Of a stretch of DNA of 64,000 bases, positions 44,622 through 54,010 are shown in pieces (position 1 is the stretch's first letter; each line of letters starts with the position of its first letter). The DNA comes from CAYQQR01 sp964420035 (GTDB taxonomy: Bacteria; Bacteroidota; Bacteroidia; Bacteroidales; SM23-62): NCBI GenBank assembly GCA_964420035.1, contig CAYQQR010000006.1, positions 41,984 to 105,983 of the forward strand. The letters run 5' to 3'. The notes under the pieces were generated by a model, which was not told the DNA's origin, did not search any database, and saw only the letters and a list, made by a program, of their open reading frames with translations. Made by a program: the position numbers and the translations under genes.

Positions 44622-47600
44622 ATGACTTCCACCCAAAATGTACAGAATCCTGCTGGAGTGTATTATATCGGGGTTGATATTGGTTCCATCTCCATCAATA
44701 CCGTGGTGCTTGACCGGGAAGGGAATATTCTTGAAGATCATTACGAGTATTGCCACGGCCAGCCCTTTAAGCTTCTGAATAAAAATCTGAGAAGCCTGTT
44801 TGATAAATACGGACCGGATAATTTGGGTGGATTAGCTTTTACAGGCACCGGGGGTGAACTCGGAACGAAACTTACCGGCGGTGTTTTTGTTAACGAGATC
44901 ATCGCCCAGTCCGTGGGCGTGGGCAACCACCATCCCGAAATTAGGACCATCATTGAGATAGGCGGGGAAGATTCCAAGCTGATCTTTATGGATCAGCAGA
45001 AACATGATGGTCATGCCCGCATGTCGGATTTCAATATGAATACCCTGTGTGCCGCAGGTACCGGTTCTTTTCTCGACCAGCAAAGCAAAAGACTGGGAAT
45101 CAAGATAGAAAATGAATTTGGCGAACTGGCCTTGCAATCCGGGGATCCTCCGAGGATAGCCGGAAGGTGCAGTGTTTTCGCAAAAACTGACATGATCCAC
45201 CTGCAACAGATCGCCACACCGGTACAGGATATTGTAGCGGGTTTGTGTTTTGCCGTTGCACGGAATTTCTTAAGCACGGTAGGCAGGGGTAAGGAGATAC
45301 AATACCCGGTATCCCTGCAGGGAGGGGTAGCTGCCAACGTGGGCGTGAGGCGGGCCTTTCGTGAACTGCTGGATGCCGATGAAAGCAAGCTTATTGTACC
45401 GGATCATTTTGCATCCCTGGGTGCCATAGGGGCCGTAACCCATGCATTTTTGGACGGACAGGAAAAAGAAGGATGGAAATTTGGCGGACTGGAAAAACTG
45501 GAAGAATACTTAAGCAAAACCAGCGGGCAACATAAAGCGCATCAGAAACTGCACCGGCCCGAGTATGAGGTGAATAAAGAAGTTTATACCCCAAGCGAAA
45601 GTGAAAAACCCGTGGCGGTTGCCCTGGGTATCGATGTGGGGTCTCTGAGCACCAACCTGGTGCTTATTGATGCCCAAAACCGGGTGATCGCACGCCGTTA
45701 CCTTCCTACAGCGGGGAAACCCCTGGAAGCCATACGGGGCGGACTGGCCAGCATACAGGAAGAAATAGGTGATGATGTAAAGGTTATTGCCGCCGGTACC
45801 ACGGGTTCAGGCCGTTACCTTACCGGTGATTTTATCGGTGCCGACACCATCAGAAATGAGATCACCGCCCAGGCCACCGCTGCCATTGCTATAGACCCCA
45901 AGGTGGATACCATTTTTGAGATCGGTGGTCAGGATTCCAAGTACATCAGCATCGACAACGGGGTGGTTGTCGATTTCGAGATGAATAAAGTCTGTGCAGC
46001 CGGTACCGGGTCCTTCCTGGAAGAGCAAGCCGAGAAACTGGATATCAATATTATTGAAGAATTTGCCAACCTGGCCCTTGAAGCCGGACAACCCGCCAAG
46101 CTGGGGGATCGTTGTACGGTCTTTATGGAATCAGACCTGAATGCACACCAACAGCGCGGGGTGAACAAGGAAAACCTGGTGGGCGGATTGGCCTATTCCA
46201 TTGTACAGAACTACATACAGAAAGTGGTTCGTAACAAGCGGATTGGCAACTATATTTTCTTCCAGGGCGGGGTGACCAATAACCGGTCGGTGGTCGCGGC
46301 CTTTGAAAAGGTTACCGGCAAATCCATCAAGGTGCCCCCGCACTTCGATGTAACCGGTGCCATTGGTGCTGCTATTCTGGCCCGGGATTATGTGGAGGAG
46401 ACCGGCGTAAATAAAACCCGTTTCAAGGGTTTTGATGTGAGTAAGGTACCCTACACGGTTTCCAAATTCACCTGTAAAGGCTGCAGCAATCAATGCGAGA
46501 TTCGTAAGGTTAATATTGAAGGAGAGAAGAAAGCCCTGTTCTTTGGTGGCCGGTGTGAAAAATATGAAAAAGAGGAACGCAAAGGCAAAGGCGAAGGGAT
46601 TCCTGATCTTTTCAGGGAAAGAACGGAAATGCTCCTGGAAGGCTATGAAAAAAGTGAAAAGGATGACCGGATCAGTATCGGTATCCCTATGGGATTGATG
46701 ATCTTTTATCAGCAGTTCCCCCTGTGGAACCGCTTTTTCGAGGAATTGAACTTCCGGGTGGTGCATTCACGGCCCTCTGACAGGCAACTGGTAAGGACCG
46801 CCCTGGAGGTGATGAGTGCAGAAACCTGTCTGCCGGTTGAAGTAATGCACGGACATATACAGGACCTGCTGGAACAGGATGTGGATTATATTTTCGCGCC
46901 TTTCATTGTTAACGTCCCCGGTAACGACGGGGACATGACCAGCGACTGTAACTGTCCCTGGGTTCAGACCTACCCCTTCATGGTCCGGTCTGCTTTCCAT
47001 CATAAATTGCCTGAAGGCAAGATGCTTTCGCCCACATTGCATCTGAAGTTTTATCCCGGCCCGTTCTCCTCGGAATTGAGCCGTTTCATGAAGAAAAACT
47101 TCGGGATTCCGGCTTCAAAGGTTAAAAGAGCACTGAAAACGGCACTCGAGCAACAAAAGCAATTTGAAGCGAAAGCAAAAAAGCGGGGGCAGGAGATATT
47201 GAACGACCTGCCCCAGGACCTGATCAAGCTGGTTATACTCGGCCGGCCTTATAATACCGGCGATCCGGAATTGAACCTGAAAACGGTAGAAAAGCTGATC
47301 AACCAGAATGTTCTTCCCATACCCCTGGACTTTCTGCCCCTGGAGTCGATGCATATCACGGAAGATTATCCCAGCATGTACTGGCCCAACGGACAGCGAA
47401 TCCTGGCCGGGGCCCGTTATGTTGCGCAGCATGAAGACCTTTTTGCCCTCTACATCAGCAACTTCCGCTGTGGCCCCGATTCCTTCCTCACGCATTACGT
47501 GCATGATGAGATGAAAGGTAAGCCCTACCTGGAGATTGAGATTGATGAACATTCCGCCGATGCCGGGTTAATTACCCGTTATGAAGCATTTCTGGACAGT

Positions 47601-48890
47601 TTGCGGGCCTACAAACTCAAGACCAGGAAAGAGGCACATAAGCGTGCTTCCTGGGGCCTCTCATCCAGTCCGCAAAAAGACAGGATACTCTATTTCCCCT
47701 ACATGTGCGATGCGGCTTATGCCATAGCAGCTGCCACACGCGGTTGTGACATGCCCTCAGAGGTATTGCCCATGCAAACTGAGGAAGACCTGGAGCTGGG
47801 CAGAAAATATACTACATCCAAGGAATGCTTTCCCATGATCTGTACCACCGGCAGTTTTCTTAAGAAACTGATGGAACCGGGGGTCAATCCTTCCAGGGTG
47901 AGTTTCTTCATGCCCGACCACAATGGCCCCTGCCGTTTCGGTCAGTACAACCGGCTGCAAAGGATCATTTTTGACAAGCTGGGATTCCAGGATGCCCGGA
48001 TCATTTCTCCCGGCAACGATTCTGCCTATACCGACATATCCGGGGGGCAGGGGACCAGGTTCAGGCTCAATGCATGGAAAGGATTTGTTGCTGTCGACCT
48101 GCTGCGTAAGCTCAAACAGGAAAGGAAACCTTACGAGATCAATCCGGGTGAAGTGGAGCAGGTCTACCGGCAAGCCCTGCAGAATGTGATCCATTCTGTA
48201 GAGAATGGTTCCAGGGACCTGCCCGGGGTCATGGAAGAAGCCGGTAAGGAGTTCCAGAAGATAGCCCTGGATAAGTCCAATCCCCGCCCTGTCGTGGCGG
48301 TAGTTGGAGAGATCTTTATGCGGGATAATCCGTTCTGCAGCGGGTTCCTGGTTCAAAAACTCGAAAAGATGGGGGCCGAGACCTTCATAGCGCCCTTCAG
48401 TGAATGGATCGTTTACTCTACCTATCGCTATACCCGTGACAGCCTGTGGAAAAGCGATTATGTGGGCCTGTTTAAATCAAAGATTCAGAAGATAAGCCAG
48501 GATATTACCCAAAAAAGAATTGAAAAAGGGGTACATCACCTTATCGATGCGGAAAGAGACATCAAAGTCAAGCAAATGCTGGAACTCTGTCATCCTTATA
48601 TCGATAAGGACTATGACGGCGACCCGGCCCTGAACCTGGGTACTTCGGCAGCCCTGTACCCCACGGGAATTTCCGGGGTGGCCAATATCCTGCCATTCAC
48701 TTGTTTACCCGGTACCGTTGTATCGGCACTTTCCGACCGGTACCGCGAGGACCATGACAATATTCCTTATGTCAACATTCCTTACGACGGCCAGGAAGAC
48801 AGCTCCCTGGAGATTCGCCTCCAGGCTTTTATGCACCAGGTGTATGAGTTTGCGGAGGAGAAGAGTAGGGCCCAAGCCTTGACGAAATAG
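44622..48890 (+). CDS. fused acyl-CoA dehydratase activase (BadF/BcrD tandem + DUF2229 + HgdB-like)
   Basis: 1422 residues. Two ASKHA ATPase domains (about 13-290 and 332-595) of the 2-hydroxyacyl-CoA dehydratase activase type, which transfer electrons with ATP hydrolysis. Both have the nucleotide loops (GVDIGSISIN; GIDVGSLSTN) and the two cluster cysteines: Cys143/Cys183 and Cys458/Cys498. A four-Cys motif follows (618, 621, 625, 645), then DUF2229 (about 675-900) and a C-terminal HgdB-like part. In single-domain activases, one [4Fe-4S] bridges a dimer; here both halves are in one chain. The substrate dehydratase is not in the window. Product oxygen sensitivity would fit an anaerobe. Confidence 0.9.
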   Translation: MTSTQNVQNPAGVYYIGVDIGSISINTVVLDREGNILEDHYEYCHGQPFKLLNKNLRSLFDKYGPDNLGGLAFTGTGGELGTKLTGGVFVNEIIAQSVGVGNHHPEIRTIIEIGGEDSKLIFMDQQKHDGHARMSDFNMNTLCAAGTGSFLDQQSKRLGIKIENEFGELALQSGDPPRIAGRCSVFAKTDMIHLQQIATPVQDIVAGLCFAVARNFLSTVGRGKEIQYPVSLQGGVAANVGVRRAFRELLDADESKLIVPDHFASLGAIGAVTHAFLDGQEKEGWKFGGLEKLEEYLSKTSGQHKAHQKLHRPEYEVNKEVYTPSESEKPVAVALGIDVGSLSTNLVLIDAQNRVIARRYLPTAGKPLEAIRGGLASIQEEIGDDVKVIAAGTTGSGRYLTGDFIGADTIRNEITAQATAAIAIDPKVDTIFEIGGQDSKYISIDNGVVVDFEMNKVCAAGTGSFLEEQAEKLDINIIEEFANLALEAGQPAKLGDRCTVFMESDLNAHQQRGVNKENLVGGLAYSIVQNYIQKVVRNKRIGNYIFFQGGVTNNRSVVAAFEKVTGKSIKVPPHFDVTGAIGAAILARDYVEETGVNKTRFKGFDVSKVPYTVSKFTCKGCSNQCEIRKVNIEGEKKALFFGGRCEKYEKEERKGKGEGIPDLFRERTEMLLEGYEKSEKDDRISIGIPMGLMIFYQQFPLWNRFFEELNFRVVHSRPSDRQLVRTALEVMSAETCLPVEVMHGHIQDLLEQDVDYIFAPFIVNVPGNDGDMTSDCNCPWVQTYPFMVRSAFHHKLPEGKMLSPTLHLKFYPGPFSSELSRFMKKNFGIPASKVKRALKTALEQQKQFEAKAKKRGQEILNDLPQDLIKLVILGRPYNTGDPELNLKTVEKLINQNVLPIPLDFLPLESMHITEDYPSMYWPNGQRILAGARYVAQHEDLFALYISNFRCGPDSFLTHYVHDEMKGKPYLEIEIDEHSADAGLITRYEAFLDSLRAYKLKTRKEAHKRASWGLSSSPQKDRILYFPYMCDAAYAIAAATRGCDMPSEVLPMQTEEDLELGRKYTTSKECFPMICTTGSFLKKLMEPGVNPSRVSFFMPDHNGPCRFGQYNRLQRIIFDKLGFQDARIISPGNDSAYTDISGGQGTRFRLNAWKGFVAVDLLRKLKQERKPYEINPGEVEQVYRQALQNVIHSVENGSRDLPGVMEEAGKEFQKIALDKSNPRPVVAVVGEIFMRDNPFCSGFLVQKLEKMGAETFIAPFSEWIVYSTYRYTRDSLWKSDYVGLFKSKIQKISQDITQKRIEKGVHHLIDAERDIKVKQMLELCHPYIDKDYDGDPALNLGTSAALYPTGISGVANILPFTCLPGTVVSALSDRYREDHDNIPYVNIPYDGQEDSSLEIRLQAFMHQVYEFAEEKSRAQALTK

Positions 48891-48995
48891 ACAAGAGGTA
48901 AGTTTTTATTACTGGCTTCTGGTATCTGGCTTCTGGTCACTGGCTACAACGACCAGCCACCAGCTTATAGAAACATTAAAATTCCCGAATACAAA

Positions 48996-49649
48996 TTATT
49001 TGGTCCTGATAAACACATCCATCACCGCCGGATCATCGGTGATGGCCTTGAAGTTATTGTCAATGAGGACCTGATTGGAAATTTCTGATTCCACGACATT
49101 TCCGGTTGTCTCCACTTTTTTGACATCCCTTTCAAAGGCAAAACTCAACTTGTATTTCATGCTTTTCAGGATCTCGTCGGCGAATTCCTCGTCCATCTCA
49201 TCGCCAAGCAGTTCTTCTTTGGTCCGATCTTCACCGGGATGCTGGATGCGATAAAACTTTCTTTTCCCTTTCTTCCGGAAATAGTTATGATATCCTTCTC
49301 CTTCTTTCAAAAGAATATTCATCGCCTGGTTGAGGGCCCCGATGTTATCAAAATCATAGCGGATACCATAGATGTATTCATCGGGAAAACCGCTCATTTG
49401 TACCTCGTGGATGTCATTCACAGACTTCAGTGAACTGAGCGCTTCTTCGAAGGATTCGAGAAATTCCATCTCTTCACCGGCGGAACTGTCTTCAGTCATT
49501 TTCATCAATCCGGCAATCTCGCTCAGGTCCAGGATATACTCCATGGAACCCGAGCCGTCCCGGTTAAAAAAATACCGCTCTTCTACGGTAATGCAGGAGC
49601 TTATAAATACTGCTAAAGCAATTATTAGAAAGAGGAGGGATTTTTTCAT
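48996..49649 (-). CDS. putative lipoprotein downstream of the two-component genes
   Basis: 217 residues, lipobox IALAVFISSC (Cys about 19). I chose the ATG at 49649 (MKKSLLFL), since the long upstream extension has no signal features. The rest is acidic and predicted alpha/beta, with ERYFFNRDGSGSMEYILDLS near the start. I do not recognise a characterised family. It follows the response regulator by 28 nt on the same strand, so it may be an accessory or target of that system. Confidence 0.7.
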   Translation of the reverse strand: MKKSLLFLIIALAVFISSCITVEERYFFNRDGSGSMEYILDLSEIAGLMKMTEDSSAGEEMEFLESFEEALSSLKSVNDIHEVQMSGFPDEYIYGIRYDFDNIGALNQAMNILLKEGEGYHNYFRKKGKRKFYRIQHPGEDRTKEELLGDEMDEEFADEILKSMKYKLSFAFERDVKKVETTGNVVESEISNQVLIDNNFKAITDDPAVMDVFIRTK

Positions 49650-49677
49650 AGGGTGAATATAGGGAAATTCGAATTTC

Positions 49678-50373
49678 TCATTGCGGAACGATGAGCTTGT
49701 ATCCCTTCCCATGCACATTGATGATCTCCACCTCCGGGTCTTCTTTAAGGTATTTGCGTAATTTGGTAATGTATACGTCCATGCTGCGGGCATTGAAATA
49801 ATTGTCATCATACCAGATGGCTTTCAGGGCATAGTTCCTGTCGAGCACCTGGTTGGCATTACTGCAGAGCAATTTCAGCAGGTCCGATTCCTTGGTGGTG
49901 AGCTTCTGCTTTTTATCGTTCAGACAAAGCTGCTGTTTCTGGCTGTCGAAATGGTAAGAACCCAGCCGGAACTCATGCTGCCCGCTTGTCTTCCGGCCAA
50001 CGGTCCGTTTCATGATGGCTTCAATGCGGTACAATAATTCCTCCATGCTGAAAGGTTTGGTGATGTAGTCATCCGCCCCCACACTAAAACCTTCCAGGAC
50101 ATCTTCTTTCATCGATTTAGCTGTCAGGAAAATGATGGGGATATCCTGGTTGGTCATGCGAATCTCTTTGGCCAGTGAGATGCCGTCCTTGACGGGCATC
50201 ATGATATCCAGAATACAAAGGTCGTAAGGGTCTTTAAAGAATTTTTTCAGGGCCTTATCCCCGTCGGTGACCCATTCGGTCTCGTATGATTTGGCAGTCA
50301 GGTATTCCCTGAGCAGGGACCCGAGGTTTTCATCGTCTTCCGCCAGTAAAATCCTGGTTTTATTTTCTTCCAT
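49678..50373 (-). CDS. OmpR/PhoB-family response regulator
   Basis: 231 residues. Receiver with acidic pair Asp13/Asp14, phospho-acceptor Asp56 in LCILDIMMP, Thr in IIFLTAKS and Lys in the same segment; a winged-helix output domain follows (about 135-230, ending INVHGKGYKLIVPQ). It is 5 nt downstream of the histidine kinase gene. In Bacteroidota, this is the RprY-like branch (inference). Confidence 0.93.
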   Translation of the reverse strand: MEENKTRILLAEDDENLGSLLREYLTAKSYETEWVTDGDKALKKFFKDPYDLCILDIMMPVKDGISLAKEIRMTNQDIPIIFLTAKSMKEDVLEGFSVGADDYITKPFSMEELLYRIEAIMKRTVGRKTSGQHEFRLGSYHFDSQKQQLCLNDKKQKLTTKESDLLKLLCSNANQVLDRNYALKAIWYDDNYFNARSMDVYITKLRKYLKEDPEVEIINVHGKGYKLIVPQ

Positions 50374-50378
50374 GGGGT

Positions 50379-52034
50379 TCAGTTTTGTTTCATGGGTAAA
50401 CGAATTTCAAAAGTAGAACCCCGGTTGGGTTCACTTTTTACAGATATATGCCCATCATGCTCTTCAACAATTCTTTTTACATAACTCAGTCCCAGACCGA
50501 AACCTTTGACGTTGTGGACGTTTCCGGAGGGTACCCGGTAGAACTTTTCGAATATTTTCTTCAGGTTTTCGCGGCTGATTCCCATTCCTTTGTCTGAGAT
50601 TCGTATAATGGCCGTATGATCGCTTATGTCCGTGATAACCTGAATACTGGGTGCTTCCGGACTGTATTTTATCGCATTGTCTATCAGGTTGGAAAGTACA
50701 TTGGAAAAATGTACCGGATCGATGTTCATGTTAATATCCTCCTGGTGACAGTTGCAATCTATGGTTCCTCCCTTCTTACCGACCTGTATGGAAAAACTGT
50801 CGGCGACATTGTGTGCCAGCTCATTCAGGTTTTCCTTTTTCTTTTTCAGGTGAATCTGGCCCTTGTCGAAAATGGCCATCTGCAATACTTTTTCGACCTG
50901 GTACCCCAGCCTTTTGCTTTCATCGGCAATAATTTGCCCCACCCGTCCCGAAGTTTTCATTTCATCGGGAAGCGAGGGATCGTTGAGCATCTGTGAAGCG
51001 AGCGAGATGGTTGAGATGGGGGTTTTTAATTCATGGGTCATGTTAGAGATGAAATCGTTCTTGATGTCCGACAGTTTTTTCTGCCTGAAGATCACATATA
51101 GGGTGGTTCCGAAGAGCAACAGGATGACCCCGGTCAGGATAACTGAAGAGAAAGCCTGAAAGCCAAGCGAGCGGTATATGTGTCCTTTGCTGTTGGGGAA
51201 ATAGACCGCCAGATGGTTGGTTCCGGCAAGGAAATAACCGGGGAACAAGCTGGCTTTGTATAGCTTGTTTTCCTTGTCCTTTTCAAAACCCTCCGATTTT
51301 ATTTCAATGCTTCCTTCAGCATTGGTGAGGGCAAATTCATAGCGCAGGCTTATGCCCGAACGCTGGAATTCCTTGGTAATCAGCTTTTTAAGGAAAACGG
51401 GATTTATAGTTTTCTTAAGGCTTACGGGTGGACTGGCAATGCGGGACATAAGCCGTTCCATCATCCTTTTATTGGCTTCGACCTCTTTTTTGATACGGTC
51501 GGCCTCCTTCATTCCGGCAGAAGGGTTGAACACCTTTATGGTATCCGGTTCTATGATGATGGCATCCCCGGAATAACCGATCTTGTTCTGATCGTCGTTC
51601 CGGACCACCGAAACTTCATGGATTACACCGCGTTCGTCTGAAAAGACGAGCACTTTTTCTTCACTTTCCTTGTTTGTTTTTGATGTAACAGTGGGTTCAT
51701 CCGACTTTTTCTTAAGCTTTGTCTCAGGTTCTTTTACTTCTGCATCTATTTGTTTTTCACTGAATTGAAACTCATATTCGAATGCTACATTGTAACCATT
51801 CGGGAGCAGCACACTGTCTTTCTTCGCTTGTTCGGATTTTCTGGCAACATAATACAGGTTTTGCCGGTTTTGCAAAGTACCCGTTATATTGGCCAGGGAA
51901 CTGTTCACCAGGTGATCGAATTGCTTCTCTTTCAGAGCTATGGCATCCCGGATCCAAAAGCCCTGAACGATGATTAACAAGACCATCGCCAAACCCAGCA
52001 CGATGGTTAATATCCAGATTGATCTTTTTGTCAT
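50379..52034 (-). CDS. sensor histidine kinase
   Basis: 551 residues. Membrane helix at about 8-28, a periplasmic or extracytoplasmic sensor part of about 260 residues with Lys/Glu-rich low complexity, a second helix at about 298-320, HisKA with His about 333 in SNMTHELKTPIST, and a HATPase domain: NVLSNLIDNAIKYS (N box), ISDKGMGIS (G1), GFGLGLSYVKRIV (G2). A perfect -7 box, TATCTTTG, sits about ten bases upstream of the start, implying a very short leader. The gene diverges from the acidic protein gene. Confidence 0.92.
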   Translation of the reverse strand: MTKRSIWILTIVLGLAMVLLIIVQGFWIRDAIALKEKQFDHLVNSSLANITGTLQNRQNLYYVARKSEQAKKDSVLLPNGYNVAFEYEFQFSEKQIDAEVKEPETKLKKKSDEPTVTSKTNKESEEKVLVFSDERGVIHEVSVVRNDDQNKIGYSGDAIIIEPDTIKVFNPSAGMKEADRIKKEVEANKRMMERLMSRIASPPVSLKKTINPVFLKKLITKEFQRSGISLRYEFALTNAEGSIEIKSEGFEKDKENKLYKASLFPGYFLAGTNHLAVYFPNSKGHIYRSLGFQAFSSVILTGVILLLFGTTLYVIFRQKKLSDIKNDFISNMTHELKTPISTISLASQMLNDPSLPDEMKTSGRVGQIIADESKRLGYQVEKVLQMAIFDKGQIHLKKKKENLNELAHNVADSFSIQVGKKGGTIDCNCHQEDINMNIDPVHFSNVLSNLIDNAIKYSPEAPSIQVITDISDHTAIIRISDKGMGISRENLKKIFEKFYRVPSGNVHNVKGFGLGLSYVKRIVEEHDGHISVKSEPNRGSTFEIRLPMKQN

Positions 52035-52078
52035 GCTGATACAAAGATACAGCTAGTCGCACCAACCGGCTTGATGCA

Positions 52079-52100
52079 TTAACAATCTTTAACAAAGATT
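52079..52100. promoter_or_regulatory. OmpR-like direct repeat and dyad between the kinase and acidic protein genes
   Basis: TTAACAA occurs at 52079-52085 and 52089-52095, a 10-bp helical period as for OmpR-family sites. It overlaps a perfect palindrome, AATCTTT-AAC-AAAGATT (52084-52100). It lies midway in the 127-bp divergent region. Confidence 0.55.
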
Positions 52101-52161
52101 AGATTTCATTAATGACTTTATAGCCTAGATTTACGTGCAACAAATTAATAAAGCATTAGCT

Positions 52162-52692
52162 ATGAAAAAACATTTTATTACTCCGCTTATTGTCCTGTTT
52201 TTCCTGGGCATCCCCAATACAGCTTTGTTCGGACAGGAAAACCGGATGATTGTAAAGATCGTTAAAAATGGGGAAATTATCATGGATACTGTTATTACCC
52301 TGGACGAGGACCAAAATCCCGATGATATGAAAGAGATGGTCCGGCACCTTGCCGGCGCTGCCGTGAAAGTCCGGAAAGACGACAAAGCCCACGTATACGT
52401 CATGAAACACGGCGACAAGGATTTCAAGTTCGTTACCAAGCAGGCCTTTAAGCACGACACCTCAGCTTTTGATCATGAAGTCTTCGTGTGGACCAGTGAA
52501 GATGGAGAAAAGGTCGTGAAGAAAAAGATCGTTAAAGGAGATAAAATGATCTTTATCAGAAATAAGGATGATGAAGAAGAAGAGGAAAAGGAATATACAA
52601 TCATCATCAAGAGTGGTGATGAGGATGATTTTGAGTTTGAGACAGAAGAAATTGAAGTGGAAGTAGAGAAAAAGAAAGAAAAGAAAGATTAA
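52162..52692 (+). CDS. acidic secreted protein of unknown function
   Basis: 176 residues from the ATG at 52162 (MKKHFITPLIVLFFLGIPNT), the signal peptide, cut near LFGQ. The mature part is rich in Asp/Glu/Lys, with a run DEEEEEKEY and a Glu/Lys-rich end (VEVEKKKEKKD). No Cys and no recognised domain. It is divergent from the two-component operon, an arrangement often seen for regulon members or sensed proteins (inference). Confidence 0.7.
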   Translation: MKKHFITPLIVLFFLGIPNTALFGQENRMIVKIVKNGEIIMDTVITLDEDQNPDDMKEMVRHLAGAAVKVRKDDKAHVYVMKHGDKDFKFVTKQAFKHDTSAFDHEVFVWTSEDGEKVVKKKIVKGDKMIFIRNKDDEEEEEKEYTIIIKSGDEDDFEFETEEIEVEVEKKKEKKD

Positions 52693-52809
52693 AGATTGAA
52701 GATTGAAGATATGAGATAATTGTATGCAGTAAAGCGGTAGATCAAAGAAAGAGGCTGGCAGGATTTCTTGTCCGTTTCTTTTTTTGTAATTTGCTGCAAA
52801 GCAAGCTTT

Positions 52810-53502
52810 ATGGCCAGACACATTGGGATCATTGGCTGCTCTGCCGAAGGGGCCGCCTTGTGTTATCAAACCATTGCCCGGGAAGGAGCGGTTCGGATGG
52901 GCAGGCACAAACACCCGGAAATCATCATGCATACTTTTCCCCTGAATGACTACATGCAATGTATCTACAAGGATGACTGGAGGGGTGTTGCCGATCTCAT
53001 GATCCGTTCGGCTCGCGTATTGGATGAGGTGGGGGCCGATTTCCTGATTTGTCCGGATAACACCATTCACCAAGCCATCAGGGGAGCAGAGGATCAATTA
53101 CCCTTACCCTTTTTGCATATTGCCAGGGAAGTTGTGAAAACCGCACGTAAAGCGGCATACAAGAAGCTATTGATCCTGGGGACCAAATACCTGATGAGCG
53201 GACCGGTATACCCGGAAGCTTTGCAGGATTCAGGCATTGAATGGGTGATCCCCGGGAAAAAGGAACGGGAGGAGATCGACAGGATCATTTTCGACGAGCT
53301 AATTTACGGCAATATCCAAAAAAGATCGAAGGCTTTTTTCCTGGAACTTATCGGATGCTACAACATGCAGGAGGGATGCGATGCCGCGGTTCTGGGCTGC
53401 ACGGAAATTCCGCTCATAGTACTTCCGGGTGAATGTTCCATACCGGTCGTAGATTCCACAAGGAACCTGGCTTATGCAGCCGTCAACCATGCCTTATCCT
53501 AA
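52810..53502 (+). CDS. aspartate/glutamate racemase family protein
   Basis: About 230 residues. Cofactor-independent two-Cys racemase fold: GIIGCSAEGAALCYQ at the start, first Cys in LICPDNTIH (CPDNT instead of the usual CNTAH) and second Cys in VLGCTEIPL. Substrate may be aspartate or another acidic amino acid; not decided by sequence. I chose the ATG at 52810, which begins the conserved strand. The neighbours are unrelated, and the gene is convergent with the IPExxxVDY gene. Confidence 0.87.
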   Translation: MARHIGIIGCSAEGAALCYQTIAREGAVRMGRHKHPEIIMHTFPLNDYMQCIYKDDWRGVADLMIRSARVLDEVGADFLICPDNTIHQAIRGAEDQLPLPFLHIAREVVKTARKAAYKKLLILGTKYLMSGPVYPEALQDSGIEWVIPGKKEREEIDRIIFDELIYGNIQKRSKAFFLELIGCYNMQEGCDAAVLGCTEIPLIVLPGECSIPVVDSTRNLAYAAVNHALS

Positions 53503-53575
53503 AAAGTTCCTTCAAAATACACCTACACCCAATACCCACACCCTCATTCTGAATGCTGAATGTTGGATTCTGAAT

Positions 53576-54001
53576 TCAAAAGACCAATTTCCCTTTCGAT
53601 TTCAGTTTCTCCGGATCCAGCACCTGCACCGTAGTAATGTTCTCTAACTCCCGGATCTTTTTTTGAATTGCTTTAACATCGACATCATCGATCTCACCGG
53701 AGATCTTAAGCACATAATCAAGGGTCCTGAGTTCTTCCAGGAGGGTACCGGTTTCAGATTTGTTGGCGATAAGGTGGTATTGTATCATCCGGTCTTCATT
53801 CAGCCAGGAAAAGAGGGCAAATTCCTGGGTCACTTCCTTTTTCTTCAGGTGGATTGCAAGGGGGTTGGTTTTGCTCAGTGACCAGCCCAGTGCCTGGTTC
53901 AGTTTCCAGCTCATCCGGTAGTCGTTTTCCGGGCTGGCGATGCCCAGCAGGAGATAATCGACTTCCGGCCTGTAATCCAGGCGTATACTCTTTTTAGGCA
54001 C
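53576..54001 (-). CDS. IPExxxVDY family protein
   Basis: 141-residue conserved Bacteroidota family. Here the name motif reads RPEVDYLLLGI near the start, followed by SWKLNQALGWSL and the end with ISGEIDDVDVKAIQKKI. Function unknown. Located 9 nt after rnc in the usual phylum order acpP-fabF-rnc-IPExxxVDY; the pyruvate kinase gene that often follows is absent here, replaced by the convergent racemase gene. Confidence 0.88.
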   Translation of the reverse strand: MPKKSIRLDYRPEVDYLLLGIASPENDYRMSWKLNQALGWSLSKTNPLAIHLKKKEVTQEFALFSWLNEDRMIQYHLIANKSETGTLLEELRTLDYVLKISGEIDDVDVKAIQKKIRELENITTVQVLDPEKLKSKGKLVF

Positions 54002-54010
54002 GATTTGATC

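Noticed and set aside
47757..48356. 199-codon minus-strand frame opposite the activase gene
   Set aside because: Antisense shadow; the plus-strand frame is continuous over 1422 codons with conserved motifs.
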